Shown here: positions 1 through 8,422 of the stretch, in pieces
Layout of the letters: every line of letters starts with the position of its first letter
Numbering within the stretch: the first letter of the stretch is position 1
Origin: Parasutterella secunda
GTDB lineage: Bacteria > Pseudomonadota > Gammaproteobacteria > Burkholderiales > Burkholderiaceae_F
Direction of reading: 5' to 3'
Assembly: GCF_016901835.1 (NCBI RefSeq)
Contig: NZ_JACJKX010000011.1
Coordinates: forward strand, 1 to 64,000
Length of the DNA: 64,000 nucleotides
The notes under the pieces: model-generated
The model's database searches: none
Told to the model about the DNA's origin: nothing
The model's input: only the letters and a program-made list of their open reading frames with translations
Position numbers and translations under genes: made by a program

Positions 1-3
1 GGC

Positions 4-50
4 TGTGAGCAAAGGTCTTCTACGCTGCGCTTCGAAGTCCTTTACTCACA
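4..50. repeat. Imperfect palindrome beside the broken cas1f
   Basis: TGTGAG at 4-9, AAAGG at 11-15 and CTTC at 17-20 are matched by GAAG at 34-37, CCTTT at 39-43 and CTCACA at 45-50. This makes a 15-bp stem with two single mismatches and a 13-nt loop. It lies 30 bp beyond the premature end of the type I-F cas1 remnant. It could be a transposon end or a terminator; the other side is outside the window. Confidence 0.45.
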
Positions 51-80
51 CCTCAGAATTTGCCTTAGACCTACGCCCCA

Positions 81-755
81 TCAATTGCACTTCGTTTTTG
101 AATCTGTGAAAGTATTTACTAAATCACTTCCTTCTCTATCTCGTGTAAATTGTATTCCTGTACATGATGCAGAAAAACGATAAAGGGATTTTGTAAAATC
201 AGCCTCAGCTGTCAACAGTGCATTAATGTGATCAGCATTCTCAATTTTTTTCTTAAATAAGCTGACAGCTCTTTCAATATCGGAATCATCAGGAATAAAG
301 CCCCAATCGCAAAAATCTTTGTCTTTTTTCCAAACTGAAGACAAATACTGTATACGACAAAATTGAAATGTTTTAGCAACAGAAAGACGAAGAGCGTCAT
401 CAAACCAAAATCGTAGCCAATTCTGCACATATTCTGTCGGTCTGTATTCATTTTGCGCCGTCATCCATTCAATTTCAGTGGCCTGAAATAAAGGTGTTGC
501 TCCACCTCCACAAAAGCCAATCGTCACGCCTGCTTTTGCCAGTAACCTGACAGCTGCTTGAGTAATAGAAGTCCCTGTACCTAAAAGAATCACTGTTGTA
601 TTTGCAATGGGAATATTCCAATACTGATTCTGTTTTTTCGTTTCCGTCAGATAAAGAACACGTCCATCCTTTTGCATCACACGGCAATGTTCCAAATAAA
701 ATATGTTTGCCCTTTTTGAATGGAGGATCGGTTTTAAATTCAATAACTCTTCCAT
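81..755 (-). pseudogene. cas1f: Truncated type I-F Cas1 (integrase) remnant
   Basis: The 224-residue product matches the N-terminal two thirds of Cas1 from type I-F CRISPR systems, which is usually about 325 residues. Recognisable family stretches are ILHSKRANIFYLEHCRV, YWNIPIANTT, LLGTGTSITQAA and FCGGGATPLF. The start at 755 has AGGAG 10 nt upstream; the in-frame extension to 857 lacks family similarity. Homology stops abruptly after VNTF, just where intact proteins continue into the catalytic half. The first acidic region (LLTAEAD) remains, but the later active-site His and Asp are gone. None of the other frames in 1-80 continues the family sequence, so this is a truncation rather than one frameshift. 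No cas2-3, csy genes or I-F repeats are visible. It is probably a dead relic of a former I-F locus. Confidence 0.8.
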
Positions 756-1078
756 ATGATCGATTCTCCTAATCATTTTTACCACTAATGAATTAATGAT
801 GACATATCGTACTTCAAAATTTGATGTGATCGAACATGTCAAAAATCCTTGAGCCAATTTACGGTTATAAGTCTTTCAATAAAAGCTCCTGAACCGTCCA
901 TACAGCAGCAGGATATGAATTACACTTCATTGTCTCATTTTGTTAAAAATTTTTTTAGGAAAATTAATTACCTTCATACAGTTCTTATTTGGAATTCAAT
1001 CTAAGTACAATAGCCAAACAAGATAGACAGTCTTGATAAACCCTTTAACACAAACAATTTTGTTTCTTATTGGGACAG
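756..1078. other. AT-rich intergenic region between cas1f remnant and potE
   Basis: No gene is visible here. The only promoter-like sequence toward potE is TACAAT at 1006-1011, preceded 18 nt upstream by a poor -35 (TTCTTA). I see no I-F type CRISPR repeat in it. Confidence 0.4.
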
Positions 1079-2410
1079 ATGACAAACATTGAAAAACCAA
1101 AAATGACGTGCCTTCAGCTGACAATGGCTGTCATGCTGAATATGTTGGGTTCATCCATTATTCTGATGCCCACTAAGCTTGCTGAAGTAGGAACACAATC
1201 AATTTTGGCCTGGCTTGTTACGATCAGCGGAGCAACCGCTATTGCCTATACCTTCGCCAAATGCGGCATGTTCAGCCGAAAAAGCGGCGGTCTGGGCGGT
1301 TATGCTTCATACGCCTTCGGTAAGTCGGGCAGCTTTATTGCTAATTTCAGCTACGGCGTCTCACTCATCATTGCCAACCTCACGATTGCCATCTCTATCG
1401 TGGGCTATGTAATGGTTCTTTTTGACTGGAATCTCACGCCGCTCGAAATGGGCATGGCGAGTATTTTTGTTATCTGGCTTTGCAGTCTTCCCAATATCGG
1501 AGGCGCCCGTTTTATCGGCCGATTGTCACACTTTTCCAACTACGGTATTTTGATTCCGATTATTATTCTGACGGTTATCGGTTGGAATTGGTTCTCAGTG
1601 GATCGTTATGTCGGCGCTTGGAATCCCCAAAACTTAACCCCGTTTGAAGGACTCTCTGCTGCCATTTCCATGACGCTTTGGGGCTTTTTAGGTTTAGAGA
1701 CCGCTTGTGCGAACTCTGAAGCTGTTGAAAACCCGGAAAAATCCGTTCCCAAAGCCATGGTGCTGGCTACGATCGGTGCCGGTATCGTCTATATTCTTGC
1801 CAACAACATCAGTTTCGGTATTGTCGATAACGCTGTACTTTCACGCTCAACGGCCCCATTCGGACTCGTCTTTGCCACCATGTTTTCCCCTGAAGTCGGC
1901 AAATTTGTGATGGCTTTAATGGCACTGGCTTGTGCGGGGTGTCTGACCAGTTGGCAATTTACGATTGCCGAAGTGTTTCGAGTGTCCTCCAAGGAAGGCT
2001 ATTTCCCAAAGATTTTCTCAAAGGTGAGCCGCCTTAATGTCCCCATTATCGGCATCATCATTATTTTGCTTTTGCAGTCGCTTGCGGTATTGCTCACAAT
2101 TGATCCGAGGCTTGAGCAGCAGTTCTACATTTTGAAGGACCTCGCCGTGGTCACGAACCTTGTGCCCTACCTCTTAGCCTTTGCCGCTGTTAATGTGATT
2201 TTGCATAGAGAACCGGTCAATAACCCGGCCTTGGTGCGGCGCACAACCATCATCGCTTCGTTTGCATCGGCCTATTCGCTCTATGCTCTTTATGCCTGCG
2301 GCCCGAATGCCATGATGTGGGGAGCGCTTGCCACCTTTGTTGGCATCTGGCTCTACGGGTATGCGGCCAAATCCCTTGAAATCAAAGGAAAACTTCAAGG
2401 AAACGAGTAA
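1079..2410 (+). CDS. potE: Putrescine-ornithine antiporter PotE
   Basis: This 443-residue inner-membrane APC-superfamily carrier exchanges putrescine and ornithine. It is closely similar to E. coli PotE throughout: PTKLAEVGT near the N-terminus, FAKCGMFSRKSGG, YASYAFGKSG, TLWGFLGLE and EGYFPKIFS, with about 12 hydrophobic segments and the usual length. I chose ATG 1079 over TTG 1070; the GGGA just upstream is only a weak ribosome site. In enterobacteria potE follows the inducible ornithine decarboxylase gene speF. Here no decarboxylase is adjacent; the gene stands alone between the cas1f remnant and tRNA-Glu. The carrier call is firm. Whether it works in acid resistance or polyamine uptake depends on a decarboxylase elsewhere. 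Confidence 0.92.
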   Translation: MTNIEKPKMTCLQLTMAVMLNMLGSSIILMPTKLAEVGTQSILAWLVTISGATAIAYTFAKCGMFSRKSGGLGGYASYAFGKSGSFIANFSYGVSLIIANLTIAISIVGYVMVLFDWNLTPLEMGMASIFVIWLCSLPNIGGARFIGRLSHFSNYGILIPIIILTVIGWNWFSVDRYVGAWNPQNLTPFEGLSAAISMTLWGFLGLETACANSEAVENPEKSVPKAMVLATIGAGIVYILANNISFGIVDNAVLSRSTAPFGLVFATMFSPEVGKFVMALMALACAGCLTSWQFTIAEVFRVSSKEGYFPKIFSKVSRLNVPIIGIIIILLLQSLAVLLTIDPRLEQQFYILKDLAVVTNLVPYLLAFAAVNVILHREPVNNPALVRRTTIIASFASAYSLYALYACGPNAMMWGALATFVGIWLYGYAAKSLEIKGKLQGNE

Positions 2411-2537
2411 AAAAAGATCGGACTGACAGTTTCTTTTGTATTCAAAACGGTAACTTTTTTGCGGCGAAGGCAAACCTTTTTCAAAAGATCGTCGTAGAAT
2501 ATCACCTGCAATTGATCTTGGCGGTCCGATTACGAAT

Positions 2538-2612
2538 ATCTCCATCGTCTAATGGTTAGGACATGACCCTCTCAAGGTCAGAATACGAGTTCAAATCTCG
2601 TTGGAGATACCA
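2538..2612 (+). tRNA. tRNA-Glu (anticodon CTC)
   Basis: A complete 75-nt cloverleaf with acceptor ATCTCCA pairing TGGAGAT, a D arm, an anticodon stem TGACC/GGTCA around loop CTCTCAA, a T arm and encoded CCA. The anticodon CTC reads GAG. A TAGAAT box about 38 nt upstream may be its -10. Confidence 0.95.
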
Positions 2613-2709
2613 ACCTCTTCAAAATCCTTCATCCCTCAAACACGTTGCCCGCTCTAGCCTTGATTCGTCGGAAAGATATCTTTTTAAACAAACAAAAAAA
2701 GTTCAAAGA

Positions 2710-2747
2710 GGATTCGATCACGTCGAGTAACCGAATCCACTTTTTTT
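2710..2747 (+). terminator. Intrinsic terminator after tRNA-Glu
   Basis: GGATTCG at 2710-2716 pairs with CGAATCC at 2732-2738, followed by AC and seven T. It stops transcripts from tRNA-Glu and also faces the convergent HD-domain gene, for which the T run on the other strand is about 10 nt away. Confidence 0.75.
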
Positions 2748-2752
2748 GTCTA

Positions 2753-3856
2753 CTAGAGCTTAACCACCCGTGCAACATCGGCCGCAAATGCTTTCCGGCC
2801 TTGAGAGCTCAAGATGCCGTACAAGCGCATTGCGGTGAGATTAGCCAAAACGTAATTTCTGAAACTATTAAATGCACTCTCTTCGGCAATGCCGTATTGT
2901 TCTTTGGCCAAGTCTTTTAGGGCTTGAACCGACCACTGGCAAGCCGATGAAGAGATCACCCAGTCATGATCGGCCAAGTGCACAACATAACCTTCCATAC
3001 GGCGCGGAAGCGGTATTGTTTTTAAGTCCGCCGCCAACAGTCCGTACTTAACCGGATCAACTCCGGCGATAATGCTGGCTGCTTTTAGCCATCCCACAAC
3101 AAGTGCTTCTCCCTGCTTTGAAGAAGGATGCTCATGAGCACAGGCTTGTGCTACAACAAAACTCGGGTTAATACCGCGCTTAATAGACTCAGCTACACTC
3201 AGCACGTGATGCTCACCGGCTCCTGCCAACGGTTGCTCCACACGACAGGAGTGGTTCTTTTCCCATTGAAAGACCCATGGTTTGTGCAAATCGTGCAGAA
3301 TTTCGCCACCCACAGCATCGTCCCAATCCAGCTCCAGGTTGTTGATGTGACGATAGTTTTCATATAAGGCTTGCGCTGATACAACATTTAGAGCCGTATG
3401 AGTGGCAAGACCTCCCGGATAGGCATGGTGTGAGCCGTAACCGGAGCCCGGAGCGCTCCAGAAAGGTTGAGGAGAGTGTTTGGAGTCGGAAATCGCCGGA
3501 AAAACCTTTTGAGCATTTTGTGCAATCAGATTTTCCTTTTTCAAACTCGACAAAATCTGTGACTCATTGCCTTCGGCAATTGTCGGATTCGGATTTTCAA
3601 GAATGCTTAAAACGGTTGAACGCAAAGAGGAATTATGAATTTTCTTTGCAACGTTCACAATCGTGTCATACGCTGATTGCACCACTTCGCTGTTTTTAGC
3701 GATGTCGACATCGGACATGGCTAAAACTTCTTTAAGACTGCGGGCCGTTTTAGGGGCGGCAGCCTTAGCAGCCATCGGTGTCATTGCCGCTGCAGCCACG
3801 GAAACACCGATCAGGGCACTGCCATGAAGAAAATTTCTCCGAGATAAATCACTCAT
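2753..3856 (-). CDS. Tat-exported HD-domain phosphohydrolase-like protein
   Basis: A 367-residue protein opens with a twin-arginine signal (SRRNFL at residues 5-10, a hydrophobic stretch, then AAKAAA). It therefore should be exported folded to the periplasm. The body carries an HD-type set of metal ligands: H153 in GGLATHT, H188-D189 in EILHDLHKPW, H216-H217, H241/H243 and D296/H297/D298. HD proteins are mostly cytosolic phosphohydrolases, so export as a pre-folded metalloprotein is unusual. It is transcribed alone, with a strong hairpin upstream separating it from the ABC operon. The substrate cannot be named from sequence. Confidence is high for a real exported gene and moderate for the HD fold. 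Confidence 0.72.
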   Translation of the reverse strand: MSDLSRRNFLHGSALIGVSVAAAAMTPMAAKAAAPKTARSLKEVLAMSDVDIAKNSEVVQSAYDTIVNVAKKIHNSSLRSTVLSILENPNPTIAEGNESQILSSLKKENLIAQNAQKVFPAISDSKHSPQPFWSAPGSGYGSHHAYPGGLATHTALNVVSAQALYENYRHINNLELDWDDAVGGEILHDLHKPWVFQWEKNHSCRVEQPLAGAGEHHVLSVAESIKRGINPSFVVAQACAHEHPSSKQGEALVVGWLKAASIIAGVDPVKYGLLAADLKTIPLPRRMEGYVVHLADHDWVISSSACQWSVQALKDLAKEQYGIAEESAFNSFRNYVLANLTAMRLYGILSSQGRKAFAADVARVVKL

Positions 3857-3880
3857 ACTAGCCTCTAGACTTTTTAAATT

Positions 3881-3909
3881 AATAGGGTTGCCTCATTGGC
3901 AACCCTATT
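3881..3909 (-). terminator. Strong hairpin after the ABC permease gene
   Basis: AATAGGGTTGCC at 3881-3892 pairs perfectly with GGCAACCCTATT at 3898-3909 around a 5-nt loop. There is only a weak T stretch after it on the minus strand. It separates the ABC operon from the HD gene. Confidence 0.6.
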
Positions 3910-3964
3910 GTGCTATCCGTACATGACCAGCCCGTATCAACTCAATGAAGAAGACGTGACAACA

Positions 3965-5182
3965 TCATTGAAGCGGTAGGCGACCGACTTTCACAGCAGG
4001 CATCAGGGCAAATAATGCCCCCAATACCAACGTAGCGGCTACCACTTTCCATTCACTTTGCCCAATCACAGGTGTCATCGCAATACCGGTATTGTCACCG
4101 ATCACCTGAGCGGCCAGTTGAGACAAACCGTATCCGCCCAAAAGCCCCAAAACGACTCCAGTGACAACCACCGACATAATCAAAAGCCAGACCACTTGCA
4201 TCACGTAAACTCTGGGAGCTCCCATCGTTCGTAATTGCAAAAATTGCGTCCGTCTCAATTCCCCCAAAATAAAACCGGTAATCAGCACGGCAAAAAGTGA
4301 AATCATGACTGAACTGGCGGCAAACCATTCAAAAGCCACCATGGCAGAATCCAACGTCGCATACAGTTCAACCAACACTTCTCCCGTAAAAACAGCCATC
4401 AAATTAACCGACTGCCCGCGACTATCCAAGCTCGTTGCCGAAGACAGCCCCTGACGAATCTTATAAGCATCGGAAATAGACACGGGTTTAACGACAATGG
4501 CAGAAAATCCGGGCAATGCGTCAACGTTCTTTTGCAAAAGCCACTGCTCGAGCTGCGGCGGCTCTTGTGCGATCTTTTTGTCATGCATCGCCCAAATAGA
4601 CTCTATCGGAACCAATACTGCCCGATCCCAAGGCGTTCCGGTTTCGGGCAAAACCCCCACCACCTTAAACCCGTTCTCATGCCGATGGCCGATACCTGCA
4701 ATTCGTCCGTGGTGAGGGAAAACAATCTGGCCGATGGCAAGGCCGGATCGAATCCCGACAACAGCCTCATGGCGCTTCTGAAAGACCCGCCCCTGAGAGA
4801 GCTCTCGAGTCTCACCTAAAGTCACAAACGCTTTTGTCGTACCCACAAGTGGGTTATCGCCTACTCGATCACCGAAAGCCAAAGGGGCACTCCACTTCAC
4901 TCCTTTGTATTGATCCAGAATATTTAAAGTGCTCGCCGGTGTGAGCGAGATCATCTCGTCTCTTAGGTAAACGGTTGAAAGTAGCAGTGACGTGCGGCTG
5001 CCTTTTGCGCCGATCAAAATATCAAACTGCTCGGCTGCTTTGGCACTGGAGGATTTGATCATTCTTTCCGTTTGACCGATAGCCGTAGCAATAGAAAGAG
5101 CCAAAGCCAAAACGCAGGCAAGCGAACACAAAATTTTCCAAGACTGCCGGCATTCATTTTTCAAAAAAAGCGATACATTCAT
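3965..5182 (-). CDS. FtsX/MacB-type ABC transporter permease
   Basis: This 405-residue inner-membrane protein has the FtsX-family arrangement: one N-terminal membrane segment (about residues 15-35), a long periplasmic domain, then three C-terminal segments from about residue 285. It would pair with the LolD-like ATPase encoded just upstream; such pairs move lipoproteins or drive periplasmic machinery rather than import solutes. ATG 5182 is preferred to TTG 5188 because GGGGGG lies 8 nt upstream. The 2-nt spacing from the ATPase stop indicates translational coupling. A small exported protein precedes the ATPase in the same operon. The cargo is unknown; it is not the classical LolCE, since lolA lies elsewhere in this window. 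Confidence 0.75.
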   Translation of the reverse strand: MNVSLFLKNECRQSWKILCSLACVLALALSIATAIGQTERMIKSSSAKAAEQFDILIGAKGSRTSLLLSTVYLRDEMISLTPASTLNILDQYKGVKWSAPLAFGDRVGDNPLVGTTKAFVTLGETRELSQGRVFQKRHEAVVGIRSGLAIGQIVFPHHGRIAGIGHRHENGFKVVGVLPETGTPWDRAVLVPIESIWAMHDKKIAQEPPQLEQWLLQKNVDALPGFSAIVVKPVSISDAYKIRQGLSSATSLDSRGQSVNLMAVFTGEVLVELYATLDSAMVAFEWFAASSVMISLFAVLITGFILGELRRTQFLQLRTMGAPRVYVMQVVWLLIMSVVVTGVVLGLLGGYGLSQLAAQVIGDNTGIAMTPVIGQSEWKVVAATLVLGALFALMPAVKVGRLPLQ

Positions 5183-5184
5183 TG

Positions 5185-5865
5185 TCAAGCCCCCCGAACG
5201 GTTCCGTCCTCAAGTGTCAGGACTCGTCTGAAACGGTTGAGCATGGAGCTGTCATGCGTGACCACAATCAATGTCGCTTTCAAATTTTCTGCCGCCTCAA
5301 AAAGCGCATCCATGACATGAATTGCGTTATCGTGATCGAGGCTCGCCGTCGGCTCATCTGCCAAAATGACTTGAGGTGAACTCATCAAGACCCTGACTAA
5401 AGCCGTTCGCTGCATTTCACCTCGAGACAAAAGCGAAGCCTGTGTCTGGGCGGGTACTGCACAAGCATCGAGTAAGGTTTTTGCTCGACTGCGATCAGCC
5501 TGCGTGATGGTGCCACGAAAAGTCAACGGCAAAATAACGTTATCGAGCGCACTCAAGCCCCCGAAGAGTCGAAAATCCTGAAATAAAAATCCGCAGTGAC
5601 GACCTCTCCAATCATCTCTTTGCGATTCGGACAGGCGGTTAATGGCTTCTGCCCCCCAATACACATCACCTTTTTGTGGAATCAGTATCCCGCTGATCAA
5701 CTTTAAGAATGTAGATTTTCCGCTTCCGGACGTTCCCCGCAAACCGACTTTTTCTCCGCAGACAATATCCAAGTGATTAATATCCAGAATCGTGCGAAAA
5801 CTGGCTCCGTCCTTTACCCGGTATTGCAGATCCTCGACAGTCAAATCAAAAGACTGCGAATTCAT
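5185..5865 (-). CDS. ABC transporter ATP-binding protein (LolD/MacB class)
   Basis: A 226-residue single nucleotide-binding domain with Walker A GTSGSGKST, Q-loop FLFQD, signature LSRGEMQR (in place of LSGGQ), Walker B VILADEPTASLD and switch His in VVTHD. That pattern is typical of the LolD/MacB/FtsE group that works with FtsX-like permeases. Its start codon overlaps the stop of the secreted-protein gene (ATGA), and its stop sits 2 nt before the permease start. The three genes therefore form one translationally coupled unit. The transported substrate is not evident. Confidence 0.85.
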   Translation of the reverse strand: MNSQSFDLTVEDLQYRVKDGASFRTILDINHLDIVCGEKVGLRGTSGSGKSTFLKLISGILIPQKGDVYWGAEAINRLSESQRDDWRGRHCGFLFQDFRLFGGLSALDNVILPLTFRGTITQADRSRAKTLLDACAVPAQTQASLLSRGEMQRTALVRVLMSSPQVILADEPTASLDHDNAIHVMDALFEAAENLKATLIVVTHDSSMLNRFRRVLTLEDGTVRGA

Positions 5866-6299
5866 TTCAAAACCTCAAAAGTCGCCTCTACCAAACGAAC
5901 CAAACTGACAAAACCGGTCTGTTCATCGGTGTAGCTACCAAGTTGCAACGTTCCCGTAACCACTATAGGGCGATTGGGCTGCACAAACTCCTGTTTAGCA
6001 CTCAGATACACCACGATGATATTATCGGGCCAGTCCTGATCACTGTTACAGAAAGGACAAAGACTCACAGGCTCACGGGTCATCACTAAAAAATTCGCTT
6101 CGGGCTTTAAAGGCGGAGCCATAAATCCCTGTACAGAAACCGTTTTTTGAGCAAGAGACTTTAATTTCTCACTGAATTGAAGTCCTAAAATCGGATTGCC
6201 TTCATACATTTCGTCAAAACCGATAGAGGCAGCCGCTTTTGCCTTCACCCACGGAGCCAACATCAAAAGTGAGGCGGTTAAAAATACTCGTCGCTTCAT
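5862..6299 (-). CDS. Small exported protein of the ABC operon
   Basis: A 145-residue protein begins with a typical export signal (MKRRVFLTASLLMLAP, cleavage probably after AKA). The mature part contains LCPFCNSDQDWPDN, a CxxC in a context resembling DUF3299-type periplasmic proteins, and PIVVTGTLQLG, which suggests an OB-like beta fold. AGGAG lies 5 nt before ATG 6299. Its stop overlaps the ATPase start, so it is probably the periplasmic partner of the FtsX-type transporter. CxxC could bind metal or be redox active; sequence alone cannot decide. The DUF3299 assignment is from memory and tentative. Confidence 0.65.
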   Translation of the reverse strand: MKRRVFLTASLLMLAPWVKAKAAASIGFDEMYEGNPILGLQFSEKLKSLAQKTVSVQGFMAPPLKPEANFLVMTREPVSLCPFCNSDQDWPDNIIVVYLSAKQEFVQPNRPIVVTGTLQLGSYTDEQTGFVSLVRLVEATFEVLK

Positions 6300-6313
6300 A
6301 CACACTCCTATGC

Positions 6314-6350
6314 AAAAAGCGCCGGCATGGAGTGCACCCCGTACCGACGC
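6314..6350 (-). terminator. Terminator after the alkaline phosphatase gene
   Basis: On the minus strand GCGTCGG (6350-6344) pairs with CCGGCGC (6325-6319) with one G-T wobble, followed by five T at 6318-6314. It makes the phosphatase gene monocistronic and separates it from the ABC operon. Confidence 0.7.
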
Positions 6351-6377
6351 CTTCCGATTCGCTCAACCCGTTATCGA

Positions 6378-8120
6378 TTAGCGACCCAGGGCCAAAGCTT
6401 CAGCCATCACTCGGAAAATTTCCGTCGAATTCATAAAGCCTCGGATCTGATCGGCGTTAGGACCGCGAGCGGTCACAACCAGGTCATCGACCGTATGCAC
6501 GCCCTGGCTTTCGTTACGGGGTAAATTACCTTCAACGAAGTGAGCACTGGGGATATCTTTGTACTGAGCATTGGCCACGTACTGACCTTTTTCGTTTTGT
6601 ACGGCCGGATTAAACGTGGCGTCGGGGAAAGACCGATACGTTTCGTAGTAGTCCGGATGGGCACCGAAGAAGACTGCCAAGCGCTTGCTCGGATTGAAAT
6701 CATCCGGGAAGCCGTCCTTGTTTTTATCTTCGTAGTTGGGGTAACCGGCATTGGCATACACACCGACCTTTTCGCGCCAGTCATTACCGGGCTTATTGTC
6801 GTCCACGGTACCGGCAACGGAGATGGAGTGCGTATGATCGCCCGTCACAATCAAAAGGGTATCCGGGTGCTCATCGCAGTACTTCTGAGCCGCTTCCACT
6901 ACCTTATCAAAGGCAATCGTATCGCCCACGGAACGCGCCCAATCCAACGGATGCGAGTACTTGTCCACAAGACCTGCTTCCAGCATCAGGAAAAAGCCCT
7001 CTTTGTTCTTTTCCAATACCTTGACGGCTGCATGGAACGAGTCCGTCAAATCCGGTTGATTGGGGAATTTCTTAACGGTGTTACCCTTCCATTGATGACG
7101 ATCGATCCAGCCATCCATGTTACCGGTATGGAAAAGACCCAAAAGACGGTTGCTTGAGCCTGCTTTTTCAACCAAAGCCGTGCGGTCGGTCACCAGGGTG
7201 TAGCCATCCTGCGTGAATTTCTCAATATAGTTGATATCGTCTTTGCGCTTGGAACCTGCAGTTGACTGGGGCAGGAAATAGGCCGAGCCGCCGCCTAAAA
7301 TCACTTCGGGTTTAACGTTATAGAACATCCCGACGATATCAGCTTTATCGGAACGCTTACGAGTATGAGCGACCACGGAAGCAGGTGTGGCATCTTCAAT
7401 TTCTGCATCACTGACCACGCCCACGGCCATCTTCGTCTTTCTGCGGATCAACTCAGCAATCGTTTCTTGCTTCGGGTCATCCTGGCTCGCTTTCGTTCGG
7501 TCGGCGTACACACCCAAAGCATTCACACTGGACTTATGACCGGTCATATAGGCTGAAGCCGTATTGGCACTGTCAGCAGCAATCGTATCGACTGAACTCG
7601 TTCCCAAAAGTGCCATGTGGGGCATATCGTCCATTGCCAAAGGGGCGTTGTACATACCGTTGGTCACCCCTTTAGACAAAATACGGGCAGCGGTGCGGTG
7701 ACCGACAGAAAGACCGTCAGCTAATAACAAAATCACATTTTTCGCTTTGGGCTTGTCACCGGTCGTATAGACATCCCAATTCACGGTCTTTGTAGTAGCA
7801 CCGGCTTTCACCGTCACGGTGTATTGACCCGGAGTTTTAATTTCCGTATCGCGCAGGATTAATGCCGAGGCATTGACCCCTTCTTCTTTATCCAACCACA
7901 ATTCTTTGCCCGACAAGGTCTGATTGAAATTCTTTCCGTTGATTTCAACCGTGATCTTATCTCTGGCGGTGACATCGTCGAGTTCAACTTTAAAATCAAA
8001 ACGAGCATTGGTCATGAAACGCGCATGATCAACCGGATAAATTTCAATGGCCTGAGCACTCAACGCACTCATTGCCGCTACAGCACAGGCCACAGAGGCC
8101 ACAATTTTTTTGGATTGCAT
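6378..8120 (-). CDS. phoA: Secreted alkaline phosphatase
   Basis: A 580-residue exported phosphomonoesterase. The signal peptide ends at AQA (residue 24). The catalytic site is recognisable: D135 in LLLADGLS, the nucleophile S184 in AADSANTAS, and TGDHTHS for metal binding. A segment of about 95 residues between the signal and the catalytic core is not in E. coli PhoA. An Asp-rich loop (DKNKDGFPDD) looks like a calcium site. It is longer than the E. coli enzyme (about 470), closer to other bacterial PhoA-family variants. AAGGA lies 7 nt before the ATG. A weak PhoB-like pair lies upstream, so phosphate control is possible. The gene symbol reflects the family, not proven orthology. Confidence 0.85.
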   Translation of the reverse strand: MQSKKIVASVACAVAAMSALSAQAIEIYPVDHARFMTNARFDFKVELDDVTARDKITVEINGKNFNQTLSGKELWLDKEEGVNASALILRDTEIKTPGQYTVTVKAGATTKTVNWDVYTTGDKPKAKNVILLLADGLSVGHRTAARILSKGVTNGMYNAPLAMDDMPHMALLGTSSVDTIAADSANTASAYMTGHKSSVNALGVYADRTKASQDDPKQETIAELIRRKTKMAVGVVSDAEIEDATPASVVAHTRKRSDKADIVGMFYNVKPEVILGGGSAYFLPQSTAGSKRKDDINYIEKFTQDGYTLVTDRTALVEKAGSSNRLLGLFHTGNMDGWIDRHQWKGNTVKKFPNQPDLTDSFHAAVKVLEKNKEGFFLMLEAGLVDKYSHPLDWARSVGDTIAFDKVVEAAQKYCDEHPDTLLIVTGDHTHSISVAGTVDDNKPGNDWREKVGVYANAGYPNYEDKNKDGFPDDFNPSKRLAVFFGAHPDYYETYRSFPDATFNPAVQNEKGQYVANAQYKDIPSAHFVEGNLPRNESQGVHTVDDLVVTARGPNADQIRGFMNSTEIFRVMAEALALGR

Positions 8121-8422
8121 TTCTTGATCCTTTTTAACAATGCCATCAGAGTCATCTCCGACGGACGCAAAGAGTGTAAAAAGGCTCTATGAGCAATCCA
8201 TGACAAAATACTCTCAACTTAATGAAGTTTTTTCAGCCCGATCCGAGCGATTTCATCAGCAAGTCACAAATAAGTACACATTTGTTATATGTTTAGATGA
8301 AAATATTCCCTAACTCATGTCAAAAATCCTTATAAATTAAGGGAAAGTGACAAGGCGATTTGGAAATTTGTCCATTAAAATTCGCGAAAAAATTTCTAAT
8401 CCAAATCCTCAGGAGATTAATA
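8121..8422. promoter_or_regulatory. Divergent control region between phosphatase and dcuC
   Basis: There is no gene in this 302-bp gap. On the minus strand TTGTCAT-GGAT-TGCTCAT (about 8189-8206) resembles a PhoB box in its first half (6 of 7) and poorly in the second. Toward dcuC, TATAAA near 8331 is a possible -10 with no good -35. No FNR palindrome was recognised. Confidence 0.25.

Noticed and set aside
8189-8206. A firm PhoB box upstream of the alkaline phosphatase
   Set aside because: Only one half-site fits well; it is kept as a low-confidence note within the intergenic entry.
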